From Carallia brachiata (Eukaryota > Streptophyta > Magnoliopsida > Malpighiales > Rhizophoraceae): a DNA stretch of 64,000 nt. The notes below the pieces were generated by a model that ran no database searches, was not told the DNA's origin, and saw only the letters and a list, made by a program, of their open reading frames with translations. The translations under genes and the position numbers were made by a program. Location: assembly GCA_021464245.1 (NCBI GenBank), contig JADCRB010000016.1, forward strand, positions 17,632,143-17,696,142, in the 5' to 3' direction. Every line of letters starts with the position of its first letter. Within the stretch, counting starts at the first letter, position 1. Of this stretch, positions 1 through 12,592 are shown piece by piece.

Positions 1-681
1 CACACAATTTATCTTGCTTGTGACCAAATGTTTGCTTATTGCTCTAAGTATTGGTGTCTGATTAGCTCCCTTTGCAAACAACATTGTTTCTCTTTGGACT
101 TAATTGTAGTTTTGAGGGCATGGGGACCATAAAATAAGGATTTGTAATTGGTTGGTAGATTTATCCTTCTTAGCCTTTATGTTTTCCATTATCTCTTTTG
201 TGGTGTAAAAAGGCATTAGCTGGCAATACTCCTGTGACATGTGATGCTGGACTATACATGATGCTGAATTATGTTGCAATCATACAATGCAAGCAACTTA
301 GTTATCTTAAAAAACTTTGATTAGGGTCATCAAAATTTTGGGTCAAAGTGAATGAAACAACTGTGGCCAAGTGATTTTTCTAGACACCTCTTTACGAGGT
401 GCTGGTAGTCTAAGAGCCCTTTTCATTGCAACACCACTCAATGGAACTTTATGGGACATTGAATGATGGATGCTACTACTTCCTATCAAAAATTATTTTT
501 CCTGTTGCTTACCATATGATTTTATTTCTTTCACTGGCTCGTTCTCTAAGACATGGTTAGGAGAGTTGTTGTATTTTCTTTCTTATTTCAGATCCAATAC
601 CTTGTGTCCTCAGGTTTCACCCTGTAGATCCAACATGTTTATGCCTTCTTATTGTTTTTTTCTTTTTTTTTTTTCCCTCAG

Positions 682-2993
682 TCTCCACCCGAGGTGGTGG
701 TGGAGTGGTGATTGACCAGATGAAGTCGTTTGAGATTATACTTGAGAAAGTGAACAGTACTGATTGACTAACTCCCTGGCAATACATGCATTTCCTTGCA
801 GTACACACAATCAGGGGTGTGCATCTTGCTTCTGCGGTTGGCCCAACAGCTCTACACTGAGAGCAATGAGGAAGTCTTTCTTACACTTGACCTTCTTAGT
901 CGGATGGTTTCCTTCAACCCGGTAATTCTACTGTTGGAGGTTCTCTCTCTGTTATAATCATTAGATTGCATCAGATCAACAATTCTATTGAGCAATTCAC
1001 TGTTGTATCTTGTCTGGAAGACTGACCATGGAGCTTCACTTTATCTGAACCACATTTTTTGGGGGTGCATTTCTCCGCAGGCTTTATCTTTTGCTTTGAT
1101 GGACATTGGCAACTCATTTTATTTTCAAGCCCAAGAATCTGAACTTAGTGGACTGATTGAAAAAAATTTGTGGTAATTAACATTAATAACTTTACATTGC
1201 CCTGTTGTGATTTTTTTTTTTTGGTCTTTTCTTTTAATTGATTTTTGGTTTATCTTGTTGTCGACCTTTTGAATTCTCCTTTTTTTGGTCATTTTCTTCA
1301 TTGCAGGGTGGTTGAGATTATTTGCACTGTGATCAAAAATTTGTCCCCCAACTCTAGTAGTGCTATATTGATGTCTGTGGGTATCAATATTTTAACCAAG
1401 ATGTTGAAATGGTAACTTAAATCATGTCTCTGTTGGATGATTTTGGGTTCATTCTTGTCTTCTTCTAATCATTGCATTTTTATGTTGTTAACTCACTGTT
1501 ACATGTGGTGTTTGAATTTTTTGTAAAAACGTATTGCTGCAATTGCCCTTCTTTGTCATGGGGAGCTGCAGAAACACACTGACATTGCTCAAATGCTAAC
1601 AGTTAACCTTTTCCACCTTTGGCAGTGCTCCATATCAAGTCACTGCTGTTGCTCTAAAAGCTAATATATTTCAGATGGCTTTAAAGGCGAGGAATTTTGA
1701 TGTTGGCAATGTTGATCCATTAAGGTAAATTCGGTGAATCAAAGTTGAGTTTTTATGTTGGATCGTATTAGTGCTTGTCTATGGTGGTATGGAAGCATGC
1801 TCAGCTAGGATGGATTTGAATTTAGGTTATTGGAAGTGGGGCATTTGGTTACTTGGACTATAGCTGTGCCTGGTTTCTCTTATCGGCTTGTCAGGTTGCA
1901 ATACTTGTCAGGTTGCAACGTATTTCTAGTGGCAGAGTTGTTGTTGCATGGTTGCTGTGTGTGTTTTTTTTCGACCATTTCTTTTTTGTCATCAGTTCTA
2001 CTGGTGGCAAACTCAACGGATTGAGTTTTACTTGTTAGTTTCATCTATTTCCAATGTACTTAAGTCTTCCAATGGATTATGACACAAGAAGCTTGACTTG
2101 CTGTCCAAACAAAGGTGCATGACTTGTTTTAAATTTTTAGTTTTGGTAACAGGACTTCCTCAAGTAATTTAAACAAGGAACATGACTTGCTTCTGTCCAA
2201 AAAAGACGTGAGGAACTGGAGCTTTGTCCCCATGTCCCTCCTTTCTTCCTTTTTGTTGTTTTCCTCCTTTTGGATTTGTTTTGGGCTGGGAGCTTGGAAG
2301 GCTTGGCTTCCATAACCTTCATGGTTGGCCTTGTCATTTGTTCTGTTCTTTATTGTGCAGTGGTCAGTCTCTTCTGTATGCCTAATGATTGCCGTTTTCA
2401 ACTGATGGGATTGTCATCATCTTTGATTGTTTACTGCCTATTAATCCAACCATAATTTTCTGTGGTCTAGTGGATCGTGGTTGTTGTCTGGAAAACTTGC
2501 AAAGATGTTCTTAATAGACTCTGAGCAGAATGATTGCGACAACCCATTAGCCATATCAGGTAACTTGGTCATATATCGGGAGTTGCATTATAAATACTGT
2601 TGTGTCTTCTCATCTAGTGTGGCTTCGCAATCTGTTTAATGGTGTTTGCTCAGCACAATTGAGCATTTGAGGATTATGTTAGTACTTGCATGAAGACTTC
2701 CACTTCTCTCCTTTTCTTCTCATGTTGTATATTTTCCATGTTATCGCATATAAATACCTTTTCCATACTCATGTCTGAGTTCTAGTCTCTTGGATTGTAG
2801 CTAGTTTTTCTTGTCATTGATGGATATAAAATAGGAAACATGCAGCTCGGCATATCTTAGTCTTTTAGTTGTGCACAGGATTGTCAAATAATCTAAAGAA
2901 CAAGAGCAATGAAACTAAATGAATGTAGACACCACACCATGTGCAGCTGCATGTTCTAAGATGATCAAAATTCAGATCTATTAGCACTAGAAG

Positions 2994-3042
<49 letters not shown>

Positions 3043-6000
3043 CCCTTCCCTTCCTCCCCCCTCCCTCCCTCTGTGATTTGGAATGAGCTAACTTGATTTT
3101 GCATTTCGCTGGCTACTTTGCCATTCGGTTCCTGCTGTGCTTAATCTGTCTGATTATGTAATATGACTTGTCTCTGCAATGTGGTATCCCTATGCTGTCA
3201 TTTATGATTTTTTTTTTTTCCTGAAATTTTTCTATGTTACTTTTTATCAGATGTATGTGGCACACTGTATGTGGTATGTGCAGATTGGGATGGGTCTAAT
3301 TTATGGCTTGTATCTGTGTCTCTTTTTATTTTTGCGCATTGCAGGGTATCTGTTGAAATTACATACAAAATTTTTTTACATGTAAACTTCCTCTAATATC
3401 TTGAGTCTCTGTCCTGTATCTGACATGTGTGCTGTACCTTGCAGTAATGGATTTTACCAAGCAACTGGTGGAGTCAAGAGTAGAGAACGATTTTGTTCTA
3501 GCTTTAGTTGTTTTCTCTTTGCAGTATGTTTTAATCAATCACGAGTACTGGAAATACAAGGTGAAGCATCTTCGGTGGAAAGTAACACTGAAGGTAGCTC
3601 TCATTTTTCCTGTCAGCTTCTTCAAGTTATTTTTCTAAAAATTCTTTTTCCTTTTATGGGCTGGATACAAGGGCAGAGTATGGTTCCACAGTATTTCATA
3701 TTTACTTTAATTAAATTTTGTGAGAAAGGATGATCAGCATTGTTCCATCCTCATTTTAGTTCTGTATTTCATGTTTTGGATTCTTGTCATTTATCGCTGT
3801 GGCAGTTTGTTTCTAAACTGGTGTGGTTGTCAGGTTTGGCCTAAACCTCAGATAATGTGGCAAACACCTCTTCTGGGCATTAAACTAAAATTGAGAAAAA
3901 CAAATCAAGATGCTGCTATTTCTTTAGTGGGAAGAAATCTTCAACAATCAATGTTTAACCTTCAATTTTTCTTTCTAGGTTTTGGAAGTAATGAAAACAT
4001 GTATAATGTCAGTCTCATTCTTGGAGAAAGTGGGTGTGATAATCCGTGACTTGTTACTGTCTGATTCTTCTATCCATAATGTGCTTCTTCGTCTTGCTTG
4101 CACAACTAAGCAAACTTTAGAGGTCAGCTATGCTTTGTGCCTTATGTTTTATTTTCCTCACCAATTCCTTAATTAGTGATTGTTAGTAAGCCTCTGGTTT
4201 TGCTTAACAGAACATATGTTTCAGTCGTCTTTTGAACCAACCGATATTGAAGGATATCAGCATGCCATTGGTTCTGCTTTAGAAATTCTTTACAGCATGC
4301 TATCCCAATTGTCTAAGGTGACTCTTAACATTACCTATGCTTGTATCTGCACATTTTCTTGATTGTTGTTATATTCTTGTTTTGGATTGAGGGAAAATAG
4401 TTTATGCACCTTAATTCACACTCTGATTAGTTTATCCAATCTGCCAATTCTCCAGGATACATCTCCCAGTCTTTCAGTCTTCCACCAAGCATTGCTGTCA
4501 TCTGCTACCAAACCTGTTCCGATTGTTGCGGCTGTCATATCTTTGATATCATTTTTTCAGGATCCTGTACAAACTTTATACACTCCTACTTATTTATTTT
4601 TTGTCTAGATATTACATTTACCTCCTGTATCTTAAACAATGCTGTCAATTTCTCGTGTTGTGCGTTTGTGTTTCTTGATCCGTTTGTCATCTTGTGTTTC
4701 TGTGTTTTATGGTAAATGATTAATTATATTCTGCACATAATTTATCTTCTTCGCAAGGTTGCGGGATTTTGCAATCAGATAGGGAAGTTCCTCAGGATTT
4801 TAAAGTGAGTCCTAGAAGGAAAATGTACAGTTGTATATTTCAGTATGCCATTTAATGTCCTAGCCAGCATATTATAGACTGTTAAGCAATGGTAAGAATG
4901 CCATGTAACTGCCAAAATTTTCTTTTCTTCTATTGAGCCCCAAAAGTGTGGTAATGCTTGTCCTCCATGATTAGTTAAGTTCTGTCAATCTAGTGGAGAT
5001 TAACAATTTTGATGGTAGCCTGGTGTGCAGAACTGAACATGACAGGTTGTTGAAAGTAAGATTTATCAAACTTGGATGATTGGTATTTCGCAAATATGGA
5101 TTGTGTTTCCTGCATTGAGTCATCATCTTCTTTGACTCGTCACTGGACATAATGTGATTCACAATTTTAATTTAAAATCTTTTGGTCCATGTTACATAGG
5201 TTGTATCTCAGTATCTTTACCATGGCTGCTTGAACTTTTGTGCAGGTAATACAGGCTAGTGCTGCCAGGGTACTATCAATGTTGATTATCGCGGATTACC
5301 AACAACCATATTTGTCTGGCAAAATGTGCTTTGGTCTTGATGATAAGCAGGTTTGGTTTGTCAAATTTGTACTTTATATTTAATTTTTACTAATTTTCTA
5401 ATTCTTGTAGCCATTTTAAAGCTAAATCTTGATCAAGTGCTTGGGTTTAGATCACAGATTTAAGAGGTTCAGTGAAATGTATATTGCTTGAGCAGTTAGA
5501 GCGGAATGAAGATCTATTTGTTGAAATAATCAATCTGCTCATTTCTGCAGCACGTTATCAGGTTAGTAAAGCAGATCTTGGAACTTAATCTAGGACTGTA
5601 AGTAGAGTTACTTGATTTACCTTTAGTATTTTCATACATTGATTTTCATCTCCAAAGTTCTGTTCTCCTAAATTTTTACACCTTCTAAATGGGTTCTTCA
5701 TCTTCATGGGTCCAAAATTAACTGACTGTTAGGCCTCCAAATAGGCGTTTATTTTTCTGGAATGTAATTTTCATGTTTTATTTGACTGTATCAAGAAAAA
5801 AGCGTATTGATATATGTTGTCCAAGTCCAAGTTTAGTTAGGTCTATACCGTTGAAACATAGTTCATTTCATTTACCATTTATCACTTCTGTGTCTAAAAT
5901 GGTTCGTTTTAATTTCTTGCAGTAAGTCTCAACTGTATGTTATCTCTCCGGCTTCTCTGTTAACCATTTGCTTCATGGTTTTCTGTGCAGCCTGCTCTTT

Positions 6001-9000
6001 TTGTTGCTATATTTGATCTGCAAGACAATGCAGAAGTGCAGTTAAGTAATGTCATTAGTGTGAAGCAGTCAACAAATGAAGCTCCCAACAGTTCACCAGG
6101 GTGGAAGAAGTCAAGTCTGCTTGATACATTCATGCAACACATTGAAAGATCTGATGAGTTTATTAACAGGTTTGCCTTGGGAGGTTATGTTATTTTGTTT
6201 CCGTCATGTTACTGTTATAAATAATGATGACATTATGGTAAACATAAAGGGAAGGAAAGACTGGTAAATGACTAGCTATTGGATCATAAATAACCTTAAA
6301 AGTCAGAATGGGTTCTGAAATATCCCCCAAAACATCAAATCTAATATTTTTATAAGTCCTATTATTTTTCTATTAGCGCATTAACAATGATCTTTGAATC
6401 TTTTGATCTAATAAGGTGTGTTTACATTCGTTTGAATCTTTTGATCTAATAAGGCATTTTTGCTTACCTTATTTACGTCTTATTCACATTTTTCTTTGTT
6501 GTTCACATAGCCTTTTATTTTGATTTCATGCATTTTCCTCACTTGTTTATGGAAAGATCATTAAATAGACAAATGTTGAACACTGTTATTGGTCTTATGT
6601 TCTTTTCTCCAGCAAACCCCGCATACTGCTCCTGGTTTTTGATTTTCTGAATGCACTGTGGCAAGGAGCTGTTAACTATATCAAAGCTTTGGAGTATTTA
6701 AAGAGCTCTGGAAAGCTGTGGAAAAATTTCCAACTGTATTTCAATTGATGATAGCTGGAAACCCTGGTCTGTTGAGCATTTGACTGAAAGTGAGGCTCAA
6801 AGCTTGGCATGCAAGTATCATTGTCATGCTGCCATATTGGAAATAATAGGATATGACATTTTTGTAAACAAAAAGTTGTTGCATGCTGAATCATGTTCAA
6901 TTGAAGTCTCCAAATGTAAGGAGAGCACTGAAAATCCAGTAAGCACAGAAAAGTCAAAATCTCCAAACTTTTATGGTTCGAAGGACACCTTTTCAAGTTG
7001 GTGTGAGGGTTCAATTTTGGGCAACTTGATCAAGTTATATACTTACTGTGAATATGACAACAAAATATGTTATCGTGCGAAGGTGACCTTTTAAATTCTT
7101 TTTGTTATTTTGTTTATTTTTATTTCTTTTGTTTTTATTATTGATGCTATGTTGACATGTGGTTCCTGGTCTTTTTGACTTCTGGTTATCTTCCCAAAAT
7201 ATCCCAAACAATCTGTCATCTTCAAGAAACTTCAAGAATTCTTGTTATGATAAAGGCATAATTGTGCTTCCATATTTGATTGCAGGTTGCTGCAAGTTTG
7301 TTCGTTGTCCATGTGATGGCAAAATTATTAACTGGTAATTCTGGAAGTTTGTCTGTATCATTACTTGAGAAGATCAGCATCACTTATAAAAATGTATGTT
7401 CTTGTCTTTATGAGGTGGATTTATTCTTTCCACATAAGTCACTAATTGAAAAATGAACTTTAAAGTTCATTGCACTTATATTCTCTAGGACCTCAGGTTG
7501 CATGTTTTATTTTCCTTTTAACAGTTGAGCCGTCAGCCTTGCTTTTTGGAATTGGTGGCTAAATACTCACAACGAGGCTACTGGTATGTGCTATTACACC
7601 ATTTCATTTTTGAACTTTTACCAATGTGGCATCTTAATTAGGGATGTATGAATAGGGTGATTAACCCTAAATTGTAACCTCAAGTATGTTGTGAATCTTT
7701 CTCAAGTTCTCTAGTTGTTCTTGTTAGGTTTTGGAAGTAGGACTGATTCATAGTATATACTTCCTACGATTCCTTAAACAGAAGTGTGTTGACTACTTTT
7801 CTTTTCTTTTTAAGTTTATATCTGTCCCATAAACATATTTCCAATGGCTAACAACAATAACTACCCAATTTTTAGTCTTGTTTTGGTACCCGCAGATGTA
7901 TGTGTTTGCCTCCGTTTCCATTAGGCATGCTTTCCAGCTTGCATTATGCATTGTCTCTCCCTGGCTCTCTTCTGTCTTTCTCCTAAGGCACACCTAACAT
8001 TTGTGGTTGCTATGCTGCTGCTGCTGAAAATGTTGCTAGTGCTTAGTTACAAAGTTGGGTTACCTGGACAGTGAAATGCAATCTTGCACATTAATTCTTC
8101 TCGGAAATATATAGCATTTCAATTTCCTTTTTTCAGAAGCCCAACAATGTTGATGTTTTGTTTTTTTTTTCCCCTTTATTTCAGTGAAGGCAACGAACTA
8201 AGAAGTCTGATACTCAATGATCTGTATTATCATTTGCAAGGAGAGCTTGAAGGTCGCACAATTTCTCCTGGAACTTTCAAAGAACTCTCTCAGTATGTGA
8301 TTGAATCAAACTGTTTGCAGATTTATTGGCGTAATTGCAACAACGAATATTCTGCAAGTGTCAAAGACATATATTTGTATGATATCGCACATATACGAGC
8401 AGATATGGGCTTGGATGCATGGGATCATACAGAGTGGAAAGCATCTAAAGATATTGCTGAAAAAACGTTGGCCTACATGCAAGAAGTGAATTCAATGGTT
8501 TTGCTTACACGTTCGAAGCTTTCTGCACTTAGAGCGTTATTAACTGTCTTGACCGTGTACGAGGAAAATGTGAGTATCAAAATTCCAATTTGTTTCAGTT
8601 GTAGCTGCTAATTTTGCAATATTGGGATCCATAAGTGTTTTATTACCGTTGGTATTAGGAAAACCTTTGAGATATTTAAATAGAGTGCATTATTTGAATT
8701 CTTTTAGTTAACTAGTCTATGAGGGGCTACTTGTTGGACCTTTGATTCTTGATAATTAAGATCAGAATGTGAAAATTATGTTGTTTAAATGGTACAGTGA
8801 GTGGTCTAGCTGGTAGCTTGCCGACATCCTTAGATTTGAAGTTTTATTTTCTGATCACCATAGATGCGTATTCTTCACAGATTCTTTGCAAGCATCTAAT
8901 AACGTTTAGAGCGCATGCAATATACCCTGTAAAGGGTTTAGATTCTCTTTGGCGTTTAATGAAAGTGCCATCTTCAATAGTTCTAGTTACAAACTGCTTT

Positions 9001-11168
9001 CTTTTGCACAATTCTGTGCACATGTAATATTTCAGGCCTCTTTTGATGCACTTGCATATCCTTGTATTTCTTCTTCTTGCTGATGTGACATGTATCTACT
9101 TGCTGCACACAGTCACCAGATAACTGGGAGGCAACTGTAAGGAAGATCCCCAATCAACTATGCTTTTCGTGCATTGGCCATATATGCCAGTGTTTCCATG
9201 CCCAAGTAGGATCCTTAGCTCATTTTTCAGATGCTTCTGAGGAGGTTCTTGATTTCCTTACAGCACAAGCAGAATTGCTTCTCCATCTCATTAAATCTGC
9301 ACAAAGCAGCTTATCTTTATCCGTTCATTTGCCTGTCTTAAAGGCCTCATGTTCTGGCCTTAAAGTACTCAGTGACTTCCAATCATCTGCCCCTCAAGTC
9401 AGAAAAACTGTGAAGCTCTTACTTATGTTGCTTCTCTTGGCACTGGAGTTAGGTAACACTTCAGATAAGGAGACTGAAGACTTTGCTGAGGTCTCAAATG
9501 CATGCTTGGCCTTATTACCTATTCTCTGCAAGTGCATTTCGACCACTGAGCATTCTGCCCTCTCCTTGACCATCATTGACTTGGTATTAAGAACTTTCTT
9601 GACACCCAACACATGGTTTCCCATCATACAGAAGCATCTCCAACTGCAGCATGTTATTTTGAAGCTTGAGGACAAAAAATCTATTGCAACCATTCCAATG
9701 ACATTGAAGTTCCTTTTAACTCTGTCACGTGTGAAGGGAGGGGCTGAGATGCTCCTTAATGCTGGCTTTTTATCATCTCTTGGAGTTTTGTTTGCTGACT
9801 TAGTGGACGGTGAGCATTCTGCAGTAATCATTAACAGTAAAGGATTGCCGAGGTCACCTGATGCAACTGAAAAGCCTCTGAACATTTGGGGCATTGGATT
9901 GGCTGTGGTAACATCTATGGTACATTCTTTGGAAAATAGTTCTTCTTGCATGGATATCATGGATTATATAATAGCTAACTTTTTCTCGGAGAAAGCATAT
10001 CTAGTTTCTTATTACCTCAATGCACCTGACTTTCCTTCTGATGATCAAGAAAAGAAAAGACCTAGGGTACTTAGGACACAAACTTCTCTGACTGCTCTCG
10101 AGGAAACTGAGCATACCCTCTTGTTGATGTGCACATTGGCAAAGCACTGGAGTTCATGGGTTAAGGCGACAAAAGAAGTGGATTCAAAGTTGCGGGAGAA
10201 AAGTATCCATTTGTTAGCTTTCATTAGTCGAGGAACTCACCGTCACGGTGAATCTCCTAGCAGAACTGCTCCCCTCATCTGTCCTCCTATCCTCAAAGAG
10301 GAATTTGAGTTATGCAAGAAACCATCATTTCTGAACAGCAGAAGTGGCTGGTTTGCTCTTTCACCTCTGTGTTGCGTGTCAAAACCCAAGTTTTCTGCTG
10401 TCCCATCTTCTGCTGCGTCTCTTATAATCAAGGGTCAATCAAGTGAACAATCCAACCCTGTTTCTCCAACACATTTCTCTGACCTAGTTGGCCAGCAAAT
10501 CTACAAGATCACATTTCTTCTCCTAAAATTTCTCTGTTTAGAAGCACATGGGGCTGCTAAAAGGTCCGAGGAAGTGGGATTTGTTGATCTTGCTCATATT
10601 CCTGAGCTTCCAATGCCTGAAATACTACATGGCTTGCAGGTAAAATATGTTCTCATGTCTTATTTGATTCTGCAAAACGTTAGATGCCAGAGGTTTGAGG
10701 GAATTTACAACATGTTTTCAGTTATCAGGTGCAGCTCTACATTACTGATGACTTTATGGACTTTGTTATCTATGAATGCAGGACCAAGCAATTGCTATTA
10801 TTTCTGAACTATGTGATTTAAACAGACCAAAGAACGATCAGCCAGAGATAGAGTCAGTCTGTCTCTTACTGTTCCACATCTTGGAGATGGCTTTGTATTT
10901 GGAGCATTTTGTCTTACAGATATGCAGAATAAGACCAGTACTGGGCCGCGTTGAGGATTTCTCAAAGGAAGTCAAACTTTTGATGAAAGGTAACAACCTA
11001 TCGGGTTTTATCCAATTATTGGATTTACTGCTTATCGATAACAAATGTTACTTCATTACTTTTGTAGCCACGGAGGGCCATGCTTTCTTAAAAGCGTCAC
11101 TCAGATCTTTGAAGCGGATAATATCATCTATCTATCCTGGATTGCTGCAAACCGAAGGCTTTTTGTGA
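682..11168 (+). CDS. NUP188: NUP188-type nucleoporin, 3' part of gene (about 20 exons)
   Basis: Inner-ring scaffold nucleoporin of the nuclear pore; family assignment is by recognition of the plant NUP188 (formerly DUF3414) protein, mainly from the large exon 9113-10639. Exons joined by GT-AG sites with matching phases: 682-749, 802-921, 1081-1172, 1307-1411, 1626-1724, 2471-2559, 3445-3593, 3979-4122, 4225-4317, 4456-4566, 5246-5350, 5451-5561, 5991-6169, 6614-7082, 7286-7393, 7525-7583, 8185-8569, 9113-10639, 10782-10989, 11068-11168 (stop). The product is a helical, leucine-rich repeat-like solenoid without catalytic motifs. The start codon lies upstream of the window, and I found no confident exon in 1-681. 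The frame is disturbed inside exon 6614-7082: near 6660 and again near 6728, after which the original frame returns. The last intron, 78 nt, has no stop and keeps frame. Exon edges are inferred by eye. Confidence 0.88.
2999..3040. repeat. (CT)n microsatellite in a NUP188 intron
   Basis: About 20 CT units followed by a C/T-rich tract (to about 3071), inside the intron between exons 2471-2559 and 3445-3593. Likely length-polymorphic; no coding role. Confidence 0.95.
6390..6460. repeat. Short tandem duplication in NUP188 intron
   Basis: The motif TTTGAATCTTTTGATCTAA, followed by TAAGG, occurs twice about 40 bp apart (near 6393 and 6432), in the intron between exons 5991-6169 and 6614-7082. Seen directly; no function assigned. 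Confidence 0.7.
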
Positions 11169-11990
11169 ATTACTGGTGTGGATATCGTCAAACATTGTAG
11201 GTTAGGAAGGAAATGTAAAAATCATGTGGGCATATTTCCATGAAAATGACCAGCAATGACAAAAAAAAAAAAAAGAAAAAACCATCTTATTTTTGACCTT
11301 TTTTTTTTTTTTCGGTGAATGAGATGAGTTATTCATTCAAAGATACGTGGCCAAGGAGGGCATGGTAAAGTTTCTTTGCACAAGAATTTCACAAAAAAAC
11401 AAGGTTTTGAACCCGCAAATTTCTTCCTGTATAAAACAAAAGATGTCAAAATGCCCCAAATGCAAGGTTTTGAACTCGCAAATTTCCTGCGAAAGCTTTG
11501 TACCTGGGGACTAGCTTGGTTAATTGAGGAAAGAGAACTTTGGCCTTTTATTATCTAATGATCTGGAGCCAACCATTTATCAGAGGCTTAAGCATCTTCA
11601 TCTTATTAGTTATTTCGTCTTATTTGCTTTTATTGGCTAAAAGATTTTGAGTTAAATTAAGTTAATCTGAACGTGTCAGTTGCTGCAACAAATTGTTTTC
11701 ATCGACAGCCAAAAATTATTCGAATCAGCGTCACTCCCATGCGTCTGCGTAGCTCTTGTTGTATACGATTGGTCTAATAAAGCCCTAATTAAATTCGCCC
11801 GCAAAAAGAAAATGATTCACCCCCAATGACGCCATGACGATGACAAAAGCATATACCACCTTCGATCCCACACTTAACCCCAGTCACAATCCCACCTAAC
11901 CACGGTTACATCTGCACATCTAAGATTCTTACACGTGTCCCCATCCAACGGCATTTAATCACCATCCATACATATTCGCCGCCTCCCTCA
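11169..11990. other. Intergenic: NUP188 3' flank and cyclophilin promoter
   Basis: No gene seen. Holds the NUP188 3' flank with A- and T-runs (11261-11312), then two imperfect copies of AAGGTTTTGAACCCGCAAAT (near 11400 and 11464, about 63 bp apart), probably debris of an old element. From about 11820 the sequence becomes richer in C and leads into the cyclophilin promoter. Confidence 0.6.
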
Positions 11991-11998
11991 CTTTATAG
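11991..11998 (+). promoter_or_regulatory. TATA-like box of the cyclophilin gene
   Basis: TTTATAG-type box about 80 bp before the cyclophilin ATG, preceded by a C-rich stretch. Position fits a core promoter; inferred, not proven. Confidence 0.45.
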
Positions 11999-12076
11999 CG
12001 AACCTAAAGTCTTCGTTTGCTCAGTCAGTCGTCAGAAAATCTCTATCCATTTCGCTCTGTTGTACTTTTTTGAGAT

Positions 12077-12592
12077 ATGTCTAACCTAAGGTCTTCTTCG
12101 ACATTTCCATCGGCGGTTCGCCCGCCGGCAGGATCGTCATGGAGCTCTTCGCCGACGTCGTGCCTCGCACTGCCGAGAACTTCCGCGCCCTCTGTACCGG
12201 CGAGAAGGGCATCGGCAAGAGCGGGAAGCCTCTCCACTACAAGGGATCCTCCTTCCACCGCGTGATCCCGGACTTCATGTGCCAGGGAGGCGACTTCACT
12301 GCTGGAAACGGCACCGGAGGCGAGTCGATCTATGGATCGAAGTTCGCCGATGAGAATTTCGTGAAGCAGCACACCGGCCCCGGCATCCTCTCCATGGCAA
12401 ATGCCGGTCCCGGAACCAACGGATCTCAGTTCTTCATTTGCACTGCGAAGACCGAATGGCTGAACGGCAAGCACGTTTGTCGGGCAGGTCGTGGAAGGGA
12501 TGGACGTGGTCAAAGCCATGGAGAAGGTGGGGTCCGGCACTGGCAGGACCTCCAAGGCTGTAGTCATCGCCGATTGCGGTCAGCTTTCCTAG
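12077..12592 (+). CDS. Cyclophilin A-type peptidyl-prolyl isomerase, frame broken twice
   Basis: Cytosolic single-domain cyclophilin (EC 5.2.1.8) that isomerises X-Pro bonds and binds cyclosporin. Intronless and, over all frames, the length of the family (about 172 residues). Visible features: [10 protein letters not shown] with the redox cysteine, the plant-specific loop KSGKPLH, the active-site segment [16 protein letters not shown] (catalytic Arg, Phe and Gln), the cyclosporin-binding Trp in [10 protein letters not shown], and the C-terminus ADCGQLS. The frame changes twice: a one-base loss right after the first three codons (about 12085), and a net two-base loss at 12474-12481 after GKHV. 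The ATG at 12077 and the stop at 12590-12592 are where the family has them. A pseudogene or a sequencing error are both possible; the otherwise perfect conservation and intact promoter region favour error. The coding part is much more G+C-rich than its flanks. Confidence 0.88.

Noticed and set aside
1..681. Search for further upstream NUP188 exons
   Set aside because: No stretch had both splice sites and a phase leading into the exon at 682; likely a large intron.
4758..4805. A 48-nt stop-free stretch between AG and GT that could be an extra NUP188 exon
   Set aside because: The flanking exons (4456-4566 and 5246-5350) join directly in phase and give a natural protein; the stretch adds no recognisable NUP188 sequence.
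9394..9960. 188-codon open frame on the minus strand
   Set aside because: It lies wholly antisense to the main NUP188 exon, whose protein is recognisable; it is a shadow frame.
12043..12567. 174-codon minus-strand frame
   Set aside because: Antisense to the G+C-rich cyclophilin coding sequence; no family features.
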